DNA of 64,000 nt from Crotophaga sulcirostris (lineage: Eukaryota > Chordata > Aves > Cuculiformes > Crotophagidae): NCBI GenBank assembly GCA_013397455.1, contig VYZB01000079.1, positions 1,267,200-1,331,199 of the forward strand. Direction: 5' to 3'. A program made the position numbers and the translations under genes. The notes below the pieces were generated by a model, which searched no databases, was not told the DNA's origin, and saw only the letters and a program-made list of their open reading frames with translations. Positions within the stretch are counted from its first letter, which is position 1, and every line of letters begins with the position of its first letter. This document shows, piece by piece, positions 60,301-64,000 of this stretch.

Positions 60301-63300
60301 CTGCCTGGCAACCTCCTGACCTCTGCCAAGGGTCTGTGGGAGCCACTGGTACTGAGTGAATTTGGAAGCAGCTCTCTCACCAGGCAGCACACCACATTTT
60401 TTTCTGTACCTCCAGAGCTGAGGCTTGTCCCCTCTGACAGCTGACGGGTATCACTGCACTTTGTTTACACTCCAGCAGTAGGACACTGAGCCCCCTGGAC
60501 GTGCTCAGAGGTAGCAGGCAGCACCCATGCCCCATTCTGGCAGGTACACTCAGCAGCAGAGCAGATATGGAACTAAGCATCCTGGGGAGACGGAGCATTT
60601 CAAGGTGAATGGCAATATTTAGACAGGCACAAGCAAAGACAAAAAGTAACCAGCCTTATCGAGAACAACAAGAAGGGATATTTTCTTTCCCCAGACCCCT
60701 CCCATGCACAGCATTGCTCCCCAAGCAGCTGCATTACAGAAAAGGGGAAGGCTTAGATATCGACCTGCGACAGCCTCAGCTGAGCCCGCAGCTTCCAAGT
60801 GGCAGCTAACAGATCCCTTTGGAGTGAACGCTGCGTTCGACCTCTCCTGTTCATCCTGGGGCTGTGCCAGTGAGTGGTGAACAGGAGGAGTGATGGAAGC
60901 TGGAATTAAATCACTAAACTCTACAGCTCTGATATTTACAATACAAACATACATCTCTATTTCCAGACCCACATCCTCCATAGCTTGGGAAACGCCCCTG
61001 TGGCCCTTCCCAGCTTTGCTTCTCTTTGCACAGTGTTCTTCTCCCCAGTTATGGCTTTTCCAACTGTTCTGCCTTGTGACAGTGTGCTCTTGCAGAGGCT
61101 CAGAACAGATGCAGGTCACCATTTGTTCCCATCAGCAGGTGTGCAGGAGGTTATGTGGACATGGGTAAAACAGGTTGCCACGTAACGCAGCCTTGTGCAG
61201 TATGGTCACAAACAGACCAACCACCGTCTGCCTCCGATATTCTCCTTGCTGACAAGAAGCCAGTAATATATAAGCCAGACTATTCCTGACAGCCTGCCCT
61301 CTGCTCTGCAGGCCAAGCCTTGGTAAAGACTCTCATTCCTCTCTGCTGAGTTAGAGGCAGCATAAAGTCTACAGGAGGTGTCTGTCTCGGCTCACTTGTT
61401 AGAGAAAGGGAATAATCCTCTGCTCTCCATCAGATGTGCCCCTGCCAGCTCCCCTTGCCTGCAGTAAAGTGACAACCCAGAGCATCCCAGGGAGCAGCAG
61501 GACCTCCTCCTTGCTTGCTCCAGAGCATTTTCAGACATCATAGCAGGGCCAAGAGGCACGATACTGCTCAGCTGAATAGCCAGGGACAGCTGCAAGGACT
61601 GCAGGGGCTCCCATGCATCTGCACCAGGATCCACCCAATGCCGCAGTCCCATACACCTCTCCCTGGAGAGACAGGCAGTGGGACCATTAGGAACTGGACC
61701 TCCAAGGAGAGCCCAAGCTCTGTAGACAGTTGGACCCTTGCAAGGGTCCTGGAGCAAGTCCTTCCCAGATAACCCAGCCAGGATAATGCAGCTTATCAGA
61801 GGGCAAGATGAGAGTCACTGTTGTGATCCTGCTTCCTTGAGCAGGTCAGCAGGCAAGCACATCCCTGTCCCCTGCAAGACCACCACACGATTTAATGTCA
61901 TCCCTCCATGTCACCAGCTGAGCCACAATCCTCAGGCACTGGGACCAGTAAGCTCAGCTGTCCCTCTGAACCCACTGGATAAGTATCTTCTCTCACCAGC
62001 ACCACATACGAACTCTCAGGCTCAGAAACTGCCTCCAAGTAGATTGGTTTTGGGTCATAAAGCTCTATTTTCAAGCACAGTCACTACCTGTATGTTCCCA
62101 GCCTGGTTATCCCCCACAGCAAAGCCCCACATCCAGCCAGACACCACCTCTCACAAGGAGCACTGCAGCAGCTTGGCAGCTGCCACTGGTGTCACAGCCC
62201 CCCAGGAGCAAGGACAATCAAAACATGTCTGTTCTCGCATGGATGGGGAGTAAAACACACACACGAGTCTGAAGCTAATCTGCTTGTTCATCAGAGGGCT
62301 TGACAAAGGGTAATTAATTTCTCTTACCATTACAAGGCTACTGCTTTAAGGCTGTATAAGGCTTAACAGCAACCACATGACATGATGGGCTGGAAAACAC
62401 ATACCTGCTCACTTTGGGGCTGAACAACAGATCACTGGAAGTTCAGGTCCTGCTGAATCAGCCAAGTATCAGATTGTGCCCAGAGACACCTCACTACCAG
62501 CAGCACAGCCTGCCAGGGCTGCTCCCTATGGGAAGGGAGAACGTTCCACTGAGCGGTTCATACGGTTCTGACTTAAAGCTCTTTCATTCAGCAGAAATTA
62601 AACCAACCAAGCAACTTGAACTTGGTTGGATCAGACAGAACCAAATCCCAGTAGCACAGAGATGCGTGAAAGCTTAGCTCAGGCTTTTTTTTTCCACTGC
62701 TATACATCTTCCCCCATCCCCTCTAGCCCTTTAGAAACAGCCAAACCAAATAATTAACCCCCCTGCCTCCCCTCACTCCCAGCACTTAAGAAACTGCAGA
62801 GGGCTAAACAGAGATGCGTTGCAAGGAGGTTACCCACAAAGCTAAGGGAAAAACCACAAATAAAAGCAGCTCAGAGGCAAGCCTGAGCAGGGCAAGACAG
62901 GACGTGCACATGGAGAAGTTTACACAGAGAACAACGCAAGTACAACAGGCACGACAAGCTGCAGCAGCAAACAGCAAACCTCTCCCATCAGCTCAGATGG
63001 ATGAACCCACACACATCTGCATATGGGAGAAGGTGGTTTTGCAGCACCACAGGCACCAGGTTCACCTAGAAGTGGTATTTTACCTGCCATGATAAAGTAT
63101 TATTTCAGGGTAAGAAGAGGGAGGGGTGCAGAGGAGGGACGAAGGCTGCACAATGGTCCACCCTCTTCCTCTTCTCCAGTACCTGGCTAAAACATGTCCC
63201 ATTCCTGTGGAGCCAAAGAAGGAGTCCTACCAGTCCCTATCACACAGACCTTCCTTCCTTGGAAAGCTCCCCCTTTTCCCCATATGACTCCTTTGGCTTC

Positions 63301-64000
63301 CTGGGAAGCTACTTAAGACCAACTCCAAGCAGCCACAGATGGCTCTTGAAAGGTGATGGAACACCCCACCCCCAGCATCCTTTTTTCAGCCCATGTCTCT
63401 GCTGATGAAGTACCCCCAGTACCTCCTTCCTAGCCACGTTCCTCAGAAGAGGTACCACGGGCAGTGACCTGAGGTAACACTTCTTTCTTCTGAGGTGGCT
63501 CAGCTGTACCAGCCTCCTAGACAAGAGGGCAAGGAGCACTTTCTGACCTCCTTCCACCAAATGCACACACTCCACAGCTACTACTCCCTGAGACAAACTC
63601 TTCTGCAGCATCTCCAGCCCCAAACCACACAGTTTCTACACACACAGAGATCTGAATGCACTGGGGAACCCCTGATCACACCATCACAAGGTGCGCATGG
63701 GCAAGATGTCCAAGATGATTTCCTCTGGGAAGGAGAAGAAAGGAGGTGTCACCCCCTAAAAATAATCCCCTTGTTTGCAGCAATCACCACCTTGCAGCTT
63801 CTCCAGAGTCCCAGGGCTGTGTGGCACAACTGGATGTTAATGGCAGCCAGGCTCCCTGGCACTAATGACAGCCAAGAACCACACTCTAAAGAGGGGACAA
63901 TGAGCCACTGTTTTACATGGGATAATTGGACAGACTGCACTGCCTTTAACAGGAAAAATAATTCACTCTTCTTGGGATGTGCCCTGCTGGCTGGAAGGCA
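54376..64000. other. Right flank, no gene recognised
   Basis: About 9.6 kb, probably CHST13 intron 1 or upstream DNA. Open frames up to 171 codons (61738-62253, +) and 104 codons (63309-63623, -) have no family motif, no repeat match I recognise and no supporting splice context. A second small CpG-rich patch lies at 59.64-59.77 kb. I saw no retroelement, tRNA or other RNA gene. Confidence 0.5.

Noticed and set aside
60377..60598. Minus-strand frame MLRLPRMLSSISALLLSVPA as a signal-anchor exon
   Set aside because: The hydrophobic stretch is too short, there is no suitable phase-1 donor after it, and nothing else links it to CHST13.
63309..63623. Leu-rich 104-codon frame on the minus strand
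   Set aside because: No known motif. The Leu/Val richness follows from the base composition of the strand, and no flanking splice or promoter evidence supports it.

Overview
This is nuclear DNA from a bird. The evidence is several copies of the CR1 LINE with the avian 3' ends (a GGTTGGA...TCCAACC block followed either by TACTGTGA repeats or by ATTCTATG repeats), low repeat density, short GT-AG introns and two recognisable vertebrate genes. I cannot name the species. Two assembly gaps (runs of N) are present, at 12014-12367 and 42566-42647.

Layout. Positions 1-11.6 kb are intergenic or far-upstream DNA with no exon I can recognise. They hold a truncated CR1 with a long intact reverse-transcriptase tail at 8.5-9.2 kb and a tRNA-derived SINE-like fragment at 8.2 kb. 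A GC- and CpG-rich block at 11.6-12.5 kb carries a G-run minisatellite and surrounds the first gap. It is the best candidate for the promoter and untranslated first exon of the next gene.

From 13.3 to 38.4 kb on the + strand lies SLC41A3, a magnesium transporter of the MgtE-like SLC41 family. I could place all ten coding exons of one isoform (485 residues) with consistent splice phases, and a second, homologous first coding exon at 18.5 kb that gives a 453-residue isoform. The two first exons each encode a different N-terminus plus a version of the first membrane helix, and both join exon 2 in phase 0. The poly(A) signal is at 38349.

From 38.4 to 47.2 kb there is no recognisable gene. The stretch has two CR1 copies of different subfamilies, a CpG cluster, a pair of diverged 88-bp duplicates 1.5 kb apart (one looks like an exon), an AT-rich block and the second gap.

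From 47.2 to 51.6 kb on the - strand is CHST13 (chondroitin 4-O-sulfotransferase 3). The last exon holds the whole catalytic domain, and an 83-nt penultimate exon was found from its splice sites and family motif. The first exon with the membrane anchor was not found; it lies further right or outside the window. A CpG cluster with an in-phase donor at 54.3 kb is a weak candidate for an alternative first exon. The rest, to 64 kb, shows no recognisable coding sequence.

The two genes converge tail to tail and have unrelated products (Mg2+ transport; Golgi chondroitin sulfation). I found no novel system. The most interesting biology is the tandem duplication of the helix-1 exon in SLC41A3.
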